NCBI GenBank assembly: GCA_039029935.1 | Contig: JBCCFC010000588.1 | Span: forward strand, 1 to 8,333 | Reading direction: 5' to 3' | Source of the DNA: G039029935 sp039029935 | GTDB lineage: Bacteria > Chloroflexota > Anaerolineae > Caldilineales > Caldilineaceae | DNA length: 8,333 nt | In this document: positions 1 through 5,933 of the stretch, piece by piece | Numbering within the stretch: the stretch's first letter is position 1 | Layout: the number at the start of each line of letters is the position of its first letter | Program-made: the position numbers and the translations under genes | The notes under the pieces: model-generated | What the model saw: only the letters and a program-made list of their open reading frames with translations | What the model was told of the DNA's origin: nothing | Database searches by the model: none

Positions 1-388
1 CACTAGATGGCGACACAGCTTGATCTAACTCCACACGGCGCAACATGGCTTTGATGCGGGCAATGAGTTCCCGTGTGCTGAAAGGCTTGGTCAGATAGTC
101 GTCTGCACCCAGTTCCAGCCCTAAAATCCGGTCTACCTCCTCACCCAGAGCTGTCAGCATTAAAATCGGCACATTGCTGCGCTCACGTAATTCACGGCAA
201 ACGGCCCACCCGTCCATTTCTGGCATCATGATATCGAGTACGACAATGTCTGGGTTTTGTGATAGTGCCAAGAGTAGCCCGTCACGGCCATTGTTGGCGA
301 CTCCTACCTCATACTCATATTGCTCAAGCGCACGAGTGAGTGGTTCTGTAATATATCGATCGTCATCAATTAATACAATTTTAGTCAT
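1..388 (-). CDS. OmpR/PhoB-type response regulator, receiver domain (3' part beyond window)
   Basis: The 129 visible residues form a complete CheY-like receiver domain starting MTKIVLIDDD. The acidic pocket is D8-D9-D10, the phosphoacceptor is D52 in VVLDIMMPEMDGW, the switch Thr is T79 in ILMLTALGE, and the conserved Lys is K101 in DDYLTKPFS. The following ELIARIKAMLRR is the usual last helix leading to the linker of OmpR/PhoB-family regulators; the winged-helix DNA-binding half would lie beyond position 1 and is not seen. Such proteins are phosphorylated by a sensor kinase and then bind promoters. No partner kinase is in the window. The ATG at 386-388 fits the family N-terminus exactly. No good Shine-Dalgarno is visible; a TATGAT at 397-402 (minus strand) lies so close to the ATG that any transcript from it would be nearly leaderless. 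Regulon unknown. The subfamily is inferred from the receiver alone. Confidence 0.93.
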   Translation of the reverse strand, partial: MTKIVLIDDDRYITEPLTRALEQYEYEVGVANNGRDGLLLALSQNPDIVVLDIMMPEMDGWAVCRELRERSNVPILMLTALGEEVDRILGLELGADDYLTKPFSTRELIARIKAMLRRVELDQAVSPSS

Positions 389-422
389 AATGGCTTATCA
401 TACTCAATTGTTGAAAATTAGC

Positions 423-457
423 AAAACCGAAGAGGAACAAATATCCTCTTCGGTTTT
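423..457. terminator. Bidirectional terminator-like stem-loop
   Basis: A perfect 14-bp stem (423-436 with 444-457) encloses a 7-nt loop. The stem begins with AAAA and ends with TTTT, so it can act as an intrinsic terminator on either strand. It lies between the acidic secreted protein gene and the response regulator gene, both minus strand, and would separate the two transcripts. Confidence 0.7.
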
Positions 458-499
458 ACTTATATCTTTATCAACTGTCTTCGTTTGTTGTCTATCTGC

Positions 500-564
500 T
501 CAATATATGGGGGAATCGTAGGGAATTTGCGCTATCAATTCACTACGATTCCCCCATATATTGA
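500..564. repeat. Long near-perfect hairpin, possible palindromic mobile repeat
   Basis: Positions 500-521 and 543-564 are perfect reverse complements (22 bp, core ATGGGGGAATCGTAG). After one mismatch (522/542) the pairing resumes as GAATT/AATTC (523-527 with 537-541), leaving a 9-nt loop. A 27-bp stem is much longer than a normal terminator and has no T-tract. Near-identical words flank it: TTGTTG-TCTATCT at 485-497 and TTGTTG-CG-TCTATCT at 574-588. It may be a small palindromic element (MITE- or REP-like) or a processed 3' structure of the upstream minus-strand gene. Confidence 0.6.
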
Positions 565-630
565 AACGATACGTTGTTGCGTCTATCTACATCAGGCTAT
601 ACAAGCCTTTCAAGAACCTTCGACGATGGC

Positions 631-1854
631 TTATGCATCAATCAAAGGAAGGAAAAGAACATTAATTTGGTCGCCTTTTTGATGCGCACCTGGCTTGGCA
701 GATGTATTGGTTGTGCCAAAGCTACCAGCATCTGAGTTGACAGGGACAGCGTTCTGTGTGCCAGCACCTGAGTCTGTTGTTGTTTCAGCAGCTGGGTCAG
801 CATCTTCGGTCTCGTCTGCATCTTCAGTCTCGTCTGCATCTTCAGTCTCATCTTCTACAACGTCCATGCCCTCTGGACCACAGTCATCAGCAAGTTCGCT
901 TGAAATTTCAAGTGCAGTGCTACCGTCGGCCTCATCATATTCAACCTCAGCACAGACACCAACACCCAGTGGACCTTCTTCTTCCTCAATCTCAGTGTCA
1001 ACAGTGGCTGCAAATGTGCGACCGCCAATGACCCAGTTACCTTCAGTACCACTGGCTGGCATAGAATCTACAAAGCCAATCCATCCAGCTTCGGTCTCGT
1101 CGGCATCTTCTTCGTCGGCATCTTCTTCATCATCCGCATCTTCTTCGTCGGCATCTTCTTCATCATCCGCATCTTCTTCATCTGCTGGGTCTTCAGTTTC
1201 AGCACCATCACCTGTGCCTGGGTCTGGATCCTGCATTACGCCATTGCTATCGCGGTCTGTGTTAGAGATGAGCAATGTATTGCCACCTTCGCTTGAAGCT
1301 GTGTCAGATGCTGGGTCAGCCGTACCTTCATCACCCATGTCCGCATCTTCGGTTTCATCAGCATCTTCCATCTCATCGGCATCTTCCTCATCTTCCATCT
1401 CATCGGCATCTTCCTCATCTTCCATCTCGTCTTCATCTTCCATCTCATCGGCATAGTCGTCTTCATCTTCCATCTCATCTTCGACGACTTCCATGCCCTC
1501 TGGACCACAGTCATCGGCAGCTTCGCTTTCAATCTCAAGGGCAGTAAAGACACCGCTGGCCTCTTCATACTCAACCTCAGCACAGACACCAACGGCTAGT
1601 GCTTCCTCTTCTGCCTCAACCTCGGTGTCAGCAGAAGCCGTAAACGAGCGACCACCAATAACCCATGTGCCTTCAACACCGCTGGCTGGCATAGAGTCTA
1701 CAAAGCCAATCCACGCTTTTTCGTCTTCGTCCATTGGTGCAGCACTGGCTGGTTGCCAACTCATCACACCTGTACTCAGTGAGGCTGCAAAGAGAGATGC
1801 AGACAGTAGTATTGGCAGTGCCAATCGCTTCTTGTTATTTAGATTTACATTCAT
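631..1854 (-). CDS. Secreted acidic protein with two DUF5666-like domains and D/E/A-rich linkers
   Basis: The 407-aa product begins with a signal peptide: MNVNLNNKKR, a hydrophobic stretch at about 11-31, and a likely cleavage after ASA near residue 38. Two homologous domains follow, at about 47-126 and 257-336, each with W-I-G-F-V-D-S-M-P-A-S-G, then W-V-I-G-G-R, a T-E-(V/I)-E strand and a V-G-V-C-A-E-V-E-Y strand. The pattern resembles DUF5666, a domain of unknown function common in secreted bacterial proteins. Each copy has two Cys (C91/C116 and C301/C325) that could form a disulfide. Residues about 122-175, 219-255 and 334-353 are almost pure Asp/Glu/Ala/Met/Thr and are encoded by tandem repeats. 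The tail is S/T/G-rich and ends LFLPLIDA. The start at 1854 is preferred over an in-frame ATG at 1878 because AGGA lies about 11 nt upstream and the signal peptide begins there. Function is unknown; cation or mineral binding is only a guess from the charge. Confidence 0.85.
   Translation of the reverse strand: MNVNLNNKKRLALPILLSASLFAASLSTGVMSWQPASAAPMDEDEKAWIGFVDSMPASGVEGTWVIGGRSFTASADTEVEAEEEALAVGVCAEVEYEEASGVFTALEIESEAADDCGPEGMEVVEDEMEDEDDYADEMEDEDEMEDEEDADEMEDEEDADEMEDADETEDADMGDEGTADPASDTASSEGGNTLLISNTDRDSNGVMQDPDPGTGDGAETEDPADEEDADDEEDADEEDADDEEDADEEDADETEAGWIGFVDSMPASGTEGNWVIGGRTFAATVDTEIEEEEGPLGVGVCAEVEYDEADGSTALEISSELADDCGPEGMDVVEDETEDADETEDADETEDADPAAETTTDSGAGTQNAVPVNSDAGSFGTTNTSAKPGAHQKGDQINVLFLPLIDA
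801..854 (-). repeat. 18-bp tandem repeat, three copies, encoding ETEDAD
   Basis: Three consecutive 18-bp units (801-818, 819-836, 837-854) differ at only a few bases. They encode the E-T-E-D-A-D repeats after the second DUF5666-like domain. In-frame length change by slippage or unequal crossover would be possible. Confidence 0.8.
1099..1179 (-). repeat. 33-bp tandem repeat encoding an Asp/Glu/Ala linker
   Basis: Positions 1114-1146 and 1147-1179 are identical 33-bp units, preceded by a 15-bp partial unit at 1099-1113. Each unit encodes 11 residues built from E-E-D-A-D and D-E-E-D-A-D blocks, forming the linker before the second DUF5666-like domain. All units are multiples of three bases, so copy-number change would keep the frame. 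Confidence 0.8.
1374..1427 (-). repeat. 27-bp tandem repeat, two perfect copies, within the first acidic linker
   Basis: Positions 1374-1400 and 1401-1427 are identical. They encode nine-residue units of Met, Glu, Asp and Ala. Degenerate versions of the same codons extend over about 1338-1490. The unit differs from those at 801-854 and 1099-1179, so the three acidic tracts expanded separately. Confidence 0.8.
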
Positions 1855-2085
1855 CAGAATTATTTTCCTTTCATACATTGTTAGTATTTTTAATACTTAA
1901 ATAAGTTGTATCAGTCCTCTTCTTTAATAAAGGTTTCGCTTGTTTGTGTTTCCAGAATCCTTTATTATGCTGTTTGTCCTGACACTTGCTAGTATAGCGG
2001 GTTTGCGGAGGGCGTGTTTTAAATTTAGGCAAAGAAAGTTTAAATTCTGGTTAAATATTTTTTATTGATAGCTTCGATGGCAAAT
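1855..2085. other. AT-rich intergenic region upstream of the acidic protein gene
   Basis: No gene is visible here. An AGTATT-TTT-AATACT dyad at 1883-1897 lies just upstream of the minus-strand secreted protein gene and could be an operator. A TATACT on the minus strand at about 1991-1996 is a possible -10 box, but I find no convincing -35 box. Positions 2040-2085 are T-rich without a clear signal. Confidence 0.3.
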
Positions 2086-2506
2086 CTTCGGTTACATCAT
2101 GGGGAATGTGCAAGCCTTCGTCAAATATATCAATCCATGTTAAACTGTTTGCAGAGGATGAGCCTCTCCAGTAGATGGATGGCTTGAGCAAAGGGTGCAA
2201 GAATATCATGAAGCGAGTAATCTATTCCGCTGGCAGTTTGGCAGAACTGCGTCGCAAGAATGGCTATTTTGTAGACAAAACTAAATATATTGCCAAAGTG
2301 GAGCGAGTCAGTAATCCGATTTTTCTGCGTCCGCGCCGTTTTGGGAAATCATTTTTTTGTTCAATTCTTAAAAGCTATTATGATTTAGCACAGAAAGATG
2401 TCTTTGAGGAACTGTTTGGAGACACGTGGATTGGGCAACACCCCACAGGCGATCAGAATCAGTTTATGGTGCTGTCGCTGAGTTTCTCTGGGATTGAATC
2501 GGGACC
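2086..2506 (+). repeat. Direct repeat copy 1: upstream region and 5' part of the AAA-ATPase-like gene
   Basis: This segment aligns with 7325-7744. The coding parts (298 bp from each ATG) align without gaps and are very similar. The roughly 120 nt before the ATG are more diverged, with a 1-nt length difference, but share GGTTACATCATGGG and ATGTTAAACT. Similarity stops at 2506, where copy 1 has suffered an internal deletion. Confidence 0.85.
2117..2146 (+). promoter_or_regulatory. Candidate promoter of the AAA-ATPase-like gene copy
   Basis: TAAACT at 2141-2146 preceded by TG at 2138-2139 resembles an extended -10 box. A weak -35 candidate (TTCGTC, 2117-2122) lies 18 nt upstream. The ATGTTAAACT word is kept in the second copy (TAAACT at 7379-7384) although surrounding bases differ, which is the main support. 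Confidence 0.3.
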
Positions 2507-2815
2507 ATCCTTTGGAATGTCGAACGATCCTATCCCGAAGGCAAGAGCGATCTTGAGTTTATTGGCAAGCACAACGAGAAGTTTTCTGGTATCCGCTGGG
2601 TGATTGAGTTTAAGTATTACTCCAATACAGGGATTCAGAAAAAATTGAGTACAGACAAAATTACACTGGATGAGTTTGAGGTGCAGGAGGGGGATTTGGA
2701 CCAGATTCGGGGCTATGTACAGGGGTTGGCTCGTGAATATCCAGAGGCTAGGGTGTCGCAGTTTGTGATTTATTGCTTTGGGAATCAGAATTTTCGCGTG
2801 TTTGTGGTTGAGTAA
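2208..2815 (+). pseudogene. Decayed AAA-ATPase-like / PD-(D/E)XK nuclease-like gene, internal deletion plus frame change
   Basis: From the ATG at 2208 the sequence encodes MKRVIYSAGS... with the P-loop-like RPRRFGKS, matching the start of the copy at 7446 for about 100 residues. After 2506 the match ends. The following bases in a different frame read L-W-N-V-E-R-S-Y-P-E-G-K-S-D-L-E-F, then I-E-F-K-Y-Y-S-N, and run to a TAA at 2813-2815; this is the PD-(D/E)XK-like C-terminus of the same family, with the catalytic-type Asp at 2549-2551 and E-x-K at 2606-2614. In the original frame translation stops at 2601-2603. The centre of the protein, including Walker B (F-V-I-I-D-E in copy 2), is missing, so about 1 kb was probably deleted (inference from usual family length). 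An in-frame ATG at 2175 is less likely as start because copy 2 has no start codon there. Family: AAA-ATPase_like (PF09820) with PDDEXK_9 (PF08011). A functional ATPase cannot be made. Confidence 0.85.
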
Positions 2816-2830
2816 GAGACTGTGAAATTG

Positions 2831-2941
2831 GGCGTTGGTCACGGACTCGTCCAGAAACCGAGTTTTTTAGCCTCGAAATCTAATGCCCAGAGGCAGCTAG
2901 AAAAACTCGGTTTCTGGGTGACTGAGACGGTGACCATCGCC
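2831..2941. mobile_element. MITE-like palindromic element with 8-bp target-site-like repeats
   Basis: The ends are imperfect 12-bp inverted repeats: GGCGTTGGTCAC at 2831-2842 and, reverse-complemented from 2930-2941, GGCGATGGTCAC (11 of 12). The identical 8-mer TGAAATTG lies directly outside on both sides (2823-2830 and 2942-2949), as expected of a target duplication. Inside, CCAGAAACCGAGTTTTT at 2851-2867 pairs perfectly with 2901-2917, so the element folds into a long hairpin. It has no coding capacity. It sits between the convergent pseudogene and ABC ATPase gene and may also terminate transcription from both. The mobilising transposase is unknown. Confidence 0.65.
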
Positions 2942-2951
2942 TGAAATTGGC

Positions 2952-3980
2952 CTACGTCCCCACAAAAGCAACAACAGGTGTATCAACGGAGGCATGAACC
3001 CTGTCACCAACGGCGATGTTTGTATGAGACCACGTCCGTGATTGGAGCGTTTTGCCATTTTCGAGTCTCAGTGTGACCAATTGATGGAAGCCAAAATAGC
3101 TTATACTATCGACAAGCGTTGTGCCTTGCGGATCAGGTGTCAGTGAGATTGCCTCTGGAAACAACACAACATCAACCGCGCCGACAAGATCAGGCTCATA
3201 TAGTGGCAAAGTGCCCAAGGGTGTTTCGACAATTCCCTGTTTGGCCTCCCCGGGCAGGGTATTAACTTCGCCCAAGAATTGGGCAACCTCTACGCTGGTC
3301 GGATAGCGATAGACATGCTCTGGCGCACCACTTTGCAGTACATGACCATTATCCATAACAAACAGTTCATCGGCTAGGCGTAACGCCTCTTCTTGATCAT
3401 GCGTCACAAATACGGTGGTTACTTCGGCTTCATGTAAAATATTGTGCATTTCTTCGCGCATCGTTTGGCGTAACGAGGCATCTAAGTTGGAGAATGGCTC
3501 ATCCAGTAACAGCACATTGGGCGAGGGTGCAAGAGCACGTGCCAAGGCAACTCGTTGCTGTTGTCCGCCGCTCAACTGATGTGGATAGCGATCTTCCATG
3601 CCCATCAACCCAACTAAGTCTAGCAAGTCTGCGGTGCGCTTCTTGCGCGCTGTCGCTTTCAGGCTAGGGATACCGAATCCAATATTTTGAGCCACCGTTA
3701 GATGGGGGAATAGGGCATAATCTTGGAAGACCATCCCAATTTTGCGTTGCGTCGCTGACACCCATACGTTGCCACCGCTCACCTGTTGATCACCGATCCA
3801 GATATCACCGGAGTCGGGCTTTTCTAACCCAGCGATGAGTCTGAGCGCAGTTGTCTTTCCACAGCCACTGCGACCCAACAGCACCGCAATCGCGCTATGG
3901 GGAATGGTTAGGTCGAGATCAATCACCGCACGGGTTTGATTATAGCTTTTGTTCACATGTTGAAGACGAATAACTGTCAT
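2952..3980 (-). CDS. Ferric iron ABC transporter ATP-binding protein (FbpC/FutC-like)
   Basis: The 342-residue protein has every ABC motif: Walker A G-R-S-G-C-G-K-T-T at 36-44, Q-loop Gln at 86 in VFQDYALFPHLT, signature LSGGQQQRVALARAL at 136-150, Walker B VLLLDEP at 156-162, D-loop SNLD at 164-167 and H-loop His194. The C-terminal region from about 235 is a TOBE-like domain of the FbpC/PotA/MalK group. It hydrolyses ATP at the inner face of the membrane to drive import through the permease encoded just upstream. Its ATG overlaps the permease stop codon as ATGA (3977-3980), which implies translational coupling and a shared transcript. Length is normal for FbpC. Iron specificity is inferred from the binding protein and permease rather than from the ATPase itself. 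Confidence 0.95.
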   Translation of the reverse strand: MTVIRLQHVNKSYNQTRAVIDLDLTIPHSAIAVLLGRSGCGKTTALRLIAGLEKPDSGDIWIGDQQVSGGNVWVSATQRKIGMVFQDYALFPHLTVAQNIGFGIPSLKATARKKRTADLLDLVGLMGMEDRYPHQLSGGQQQRVALARALAPSPNVLLLDEPFSNLDASLRQTMREEMHNILHEAEVTTVFVTHDQEEALRLADELFVMDNGHVLQSGAPEHVYRYPTSVEVAQFLGEVNTLPGEAKQGIVETPLGTLPLYEPDLVGAVDVVLFPEAISLTPDPQGTTLVDSISYFGFHQLVTLRLENGKTLQSRTWSHTNIAVGDRVHASVDTPVVAFVGT

Positions 3981-5701
3981 TGTGTTGACTCTTCGTTTGC
4001 ACCAATTTGCATCAATAAAAATACAGGGATTAAGCCTGCCGCCAAGATGATCAGTGCCGGAATGGCCGCAGTCTCATGAAACCCTTCAATGCTCAAAAAG
4101 TGAGCGCGCACAGCCAACGTGTCCATGCCAAACGGACGCAGTAGGAGCGTGATGGGCAGTTCCTTCATAATGTCCACAAAGACAAGGATGGCACCAGCAC
4201 CAATGCCTGTCCGTACAAGCGGGATATGGATACGACGAAAAATCCGACCGCTCCCCGCCCCCATTGTACAAGCAGCTGCTTCCATCGTCGGCTTCACTTT
4301 GTCAACGCTGGCTGAAATGCTGTTAAACCCCAACGCCATGAACCGGACCGAGTACCCATAGACCAGTGCGATGATGGTTCCTGTCAATAGATACCCAAAT
4401 CCTCTATAGCCAAGGATTGTGGCAAAATCTGTCACCGCACCGTCGATTGGGTTTACAAATGTCAGTACGCCAACCGCAATCACCGCACCAGGCATGGCGT
4501 AGCCAATCGTCATCAAGCGGGACAGCCAGCGTAGGCGGTTCACGGTTTCCACCGAATCATCGCGATTACTGTAGGCGATGAGCAGTGCAATTGCAACCGT
4601 CGTCAAGGCTCCGGCAATCCCAAGTATCACGGTGGAGCGTGTGTAGGTAAAAATGGATTCACGCATCACGTCTATGGTTGGTGACTGAATTCGTTTGACC
4701 ATCCATAGCGTCAACTGTGTGACGGGTAGAATGAACGCTGCCGCCAGCACCAAAAAGCAAACCAAACTCGCAAACCACCCCTTCCTACCCACCAGTCTCT
4801 TGCGCGACATACGGCGACCGTAGCTACCCTGCTGATAGAAACGAGCCTGTCGACGCATTGCTCGCTCACCAAACATCAGCACAAGCGCAATGATCACCAT
4901 TAAACTGGCTAGCTCCGTCGCCGCAGCACTGTCGAATGATGTACTCCACAGCACAACAATGCGCTCACTCAATGTTGGGTAGCTGAAAAAGCTGACAGTC
5001 CCATAATCAGTCAGAGTTTCCATAGTCACAAGTAACACACCCACGGCAATTTGAGGGCGAGCGAGCGGTAGAGCAACACGGCTAAATGCCTTCCAACCGT
5101 CATACCCCAGCACGTTGGCCGCCTCAAGCGTGTTTGCTGCTTGCTCTCGAAAGGCAGAGCGAGTAAGGATGTAGACATAGGGGTACAACACAAGCGTGAG
5201 GACAAGGATTAAGCCCCCCGGTGATGCAATGTTTGGGAACCAATAGTCCCCTCGCGACCAGCCAAACTGTTCTCGTAGTAGCGTTTGAATAGGCCCCGCA
5301 AATTCAAAGATGGCGACATAGACAAAGCCCATGATGAAGCCGGGGATTGCCAGTGGTAGCATCAGAAGTCGTTCCAGCCAGCGTCGGCCTGGAAAATCGT
5401 AAGCCGTCACCATCCATGCACAGCCAACACCGACGACCAATGCACCGAGCGAAACAGAGACCGAAAGACGCAGGGTATTCCAGAGCGTTCGTGGTAGAAT
5501 GGTACTCCATAGACGTTTCCACAGCGCAATGTCCGGTGTCAAAAGCTCGACAGCGAGAATCGCAATGGGGAAGAGTAAAACAATTGTCAGAATCAAAATG
5601 GGCAGTCTACTCAGCAATGCACGAAGTTTTAGCCAGAGAGACTGATTTTTGTGTTGAAAGGTTGACTGTATCGCTCGTCTGAGCGTGAGTTCAATATTCA
5701 T
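3977..5701 (-). CDS. Ferric iron ABC transporter permease, fused two-domain type (FbpB/FutB-like)
   Basis: The 574-aa integral membrane protein consists of two binding-protein-dependent permease domains (BPD_transp_1), roughly 75-280 and 355-565, with about 12 hydrophobic segments in total, the first near 33-52. Each half carries an EAA loop that docks on the ATPase: E-A-A-N-V-L-G-Y-D-G at 193-202 and E-A-A-A-C-T-M-G-A-G at 474-483. E-T-L-T-D-Y-G-T-V-S-F at 228-238 and D-I-M-K-E-L-P-I-T-L-L-L-R-P-F-G at 510-525 are characteristic of Fe3+ permeases. The protein forms the channel through which Fe3+ from the lipoprotein crosses the membrane. The chosen ATG at 5699-5701 has no clear Shine-Dalgarno. 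The gene is 232 bp downstream of the binding protein gene, a gap holding a terminator-like hairpin and a possible promoter, and overlaps the ATPase gene by 4 bp. Confidence 0.94.
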   Translation of the reverse strand: MNIELTLRRAIQSTFQHKNQSLWLKLRALLSRLPILILTIVLLFPIAILAVELLTPDIALWKRLWSTILPRTLWNTLRLSVSVSLGALVVGVGCAWMVTAYDFPGRRWLERLLMLPLAIPGFIMGFVYVAIFEFAGPIQTLLREQFGWSRGDYWFPNIASPGGLILVLTLVLYPYVYILTRSAFREQAANTLEAANVLGYDGWKAFSRVALPLARPQIAVGVLLVTMETLTDYGTVSFFSYPTLSERIVVLWSTSFDSAAATELASLMVIIALVLMFGERAMRRQARFYQQGSYGRRMSRKRLVGRKGWFASLVCFLVLAAAFILPVTQLTLWMVKRIQSPTIDVMRESIFTYTRSTVILGIAGALTTVAIALLIAYSNRDDSVETVNRLRWLSRLMTIGYAMPGAVIAVGVLTFVNPIDGAVTDFATILGYRGFGYLLTGTIIALVYGYSVRFMALGFNSISASVDKVKPTMEAAACTMGAGSGRIFRRIHIPLVRTGIGAGAILVFVDIMKELPITLLLRPFGMDTLAVRAHFLSIEGFHETAAIPALIILAAGLIPVFLLMQIGANEESTQ

Positions 5702-5780
5702 AGCAGTTCAGCTAGTCAGCACTTCAGCACACTGGCTGGCTGACCCGTTAACACGTTACATGCAGCGCAACATTTATTAT

Positions 5781-5822
5781 AGACAAGAAAATACCGCGCT
5801 CCAGCAATGCCTCGGCGCGGTA
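5781..5822 (-). terminator. Intrinsic terminator or attenuator between binding protein and permease genes
   Basis: Read on the minus strand, TACCGCGC (5822-5815) pairs with GCGCGGTA (5799-5792) around a 15-nt loop, followed by TTTTCTTGTCT (5791-5781). This is a GC-rich stem with a T-rich tail. It would end most transcripts after the binding protein gene and let a fraction continue into permease and ATPase. Confidence 0.6.
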
Positions 5823-5829
5823 GTCACAT

Positions 5830-5859
5830 AGTGTAAACTAAGTTTCTGGGTATTGTCAA
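5830..5859 (-). promoter_or_regulatory. Candidate promoter for permease-ATPase part of the iron operon
   Basis: On the minus strand a consensus -35 TTGACA (5859-5854) is followed after 18 nt by TACACT (5835-5830), a 4-of-6 match to the -10 consensus. Transcription would begin near 5823, immediately before the hairpin at 5822-5792. That fits an attenuated leader, or may mean that the promoter is a chance match. Confidence 0.4.
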
Positions 5860-5869
5860 TCTTGACAAT
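5852..5869. promoter_or_regulatory. 18-bp palindrome, possible operator
   Basis: ATTGTCAA-TC-TTGACAAT is a perfect 8-2-8 inverted repeat. One arm contains the candidate -35 box of the minus-strand promoter, so a dimeric repressor bound here would block it. It does not obviously match the Fur box as I know it. No regulator gene is adjacent. Confidence 0.4.
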
Positions 5870-5933
5870 CGTGGGGCATCGTTATCAGTCAGAGAGTCAC
5901 GCTAATAGCGATGGCCTGTAATGCAATAGGACG

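Noticed and set aside
174..521. Plus-strand reading frame of 115 codons
   Set aside because: It lies opposite the response regulator gene and runs through two hairpins; the protein shows no recognisable feature.
1090..1195. Short regular repeats that could suggest a CRISPR array
   Set aside because: The units are contiguous, without unique spacers, in frame, and encode an acidic linker.
695..1456. Long plus-strand reading frame (253 codons) rich in Ser and Ala
   Set aside because: It is the antisense of the D/E/A-rich repeats; the Ser-Ser-Ala composition is the mirror of Asp/Glu/Ala codons. It has no signal peptide or domain, while the minus-strand frame has a signal peptide, Shine-Dalgarno and a recognisable duplicated domain.
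1878..1878. Upstream ATG at 1878 as start of the acidic secreted protein
   Set aside because: No Shine-Dalgarno precedes it; AGGA precedes the ATG at 1854, from which a normal signal peptide begins.
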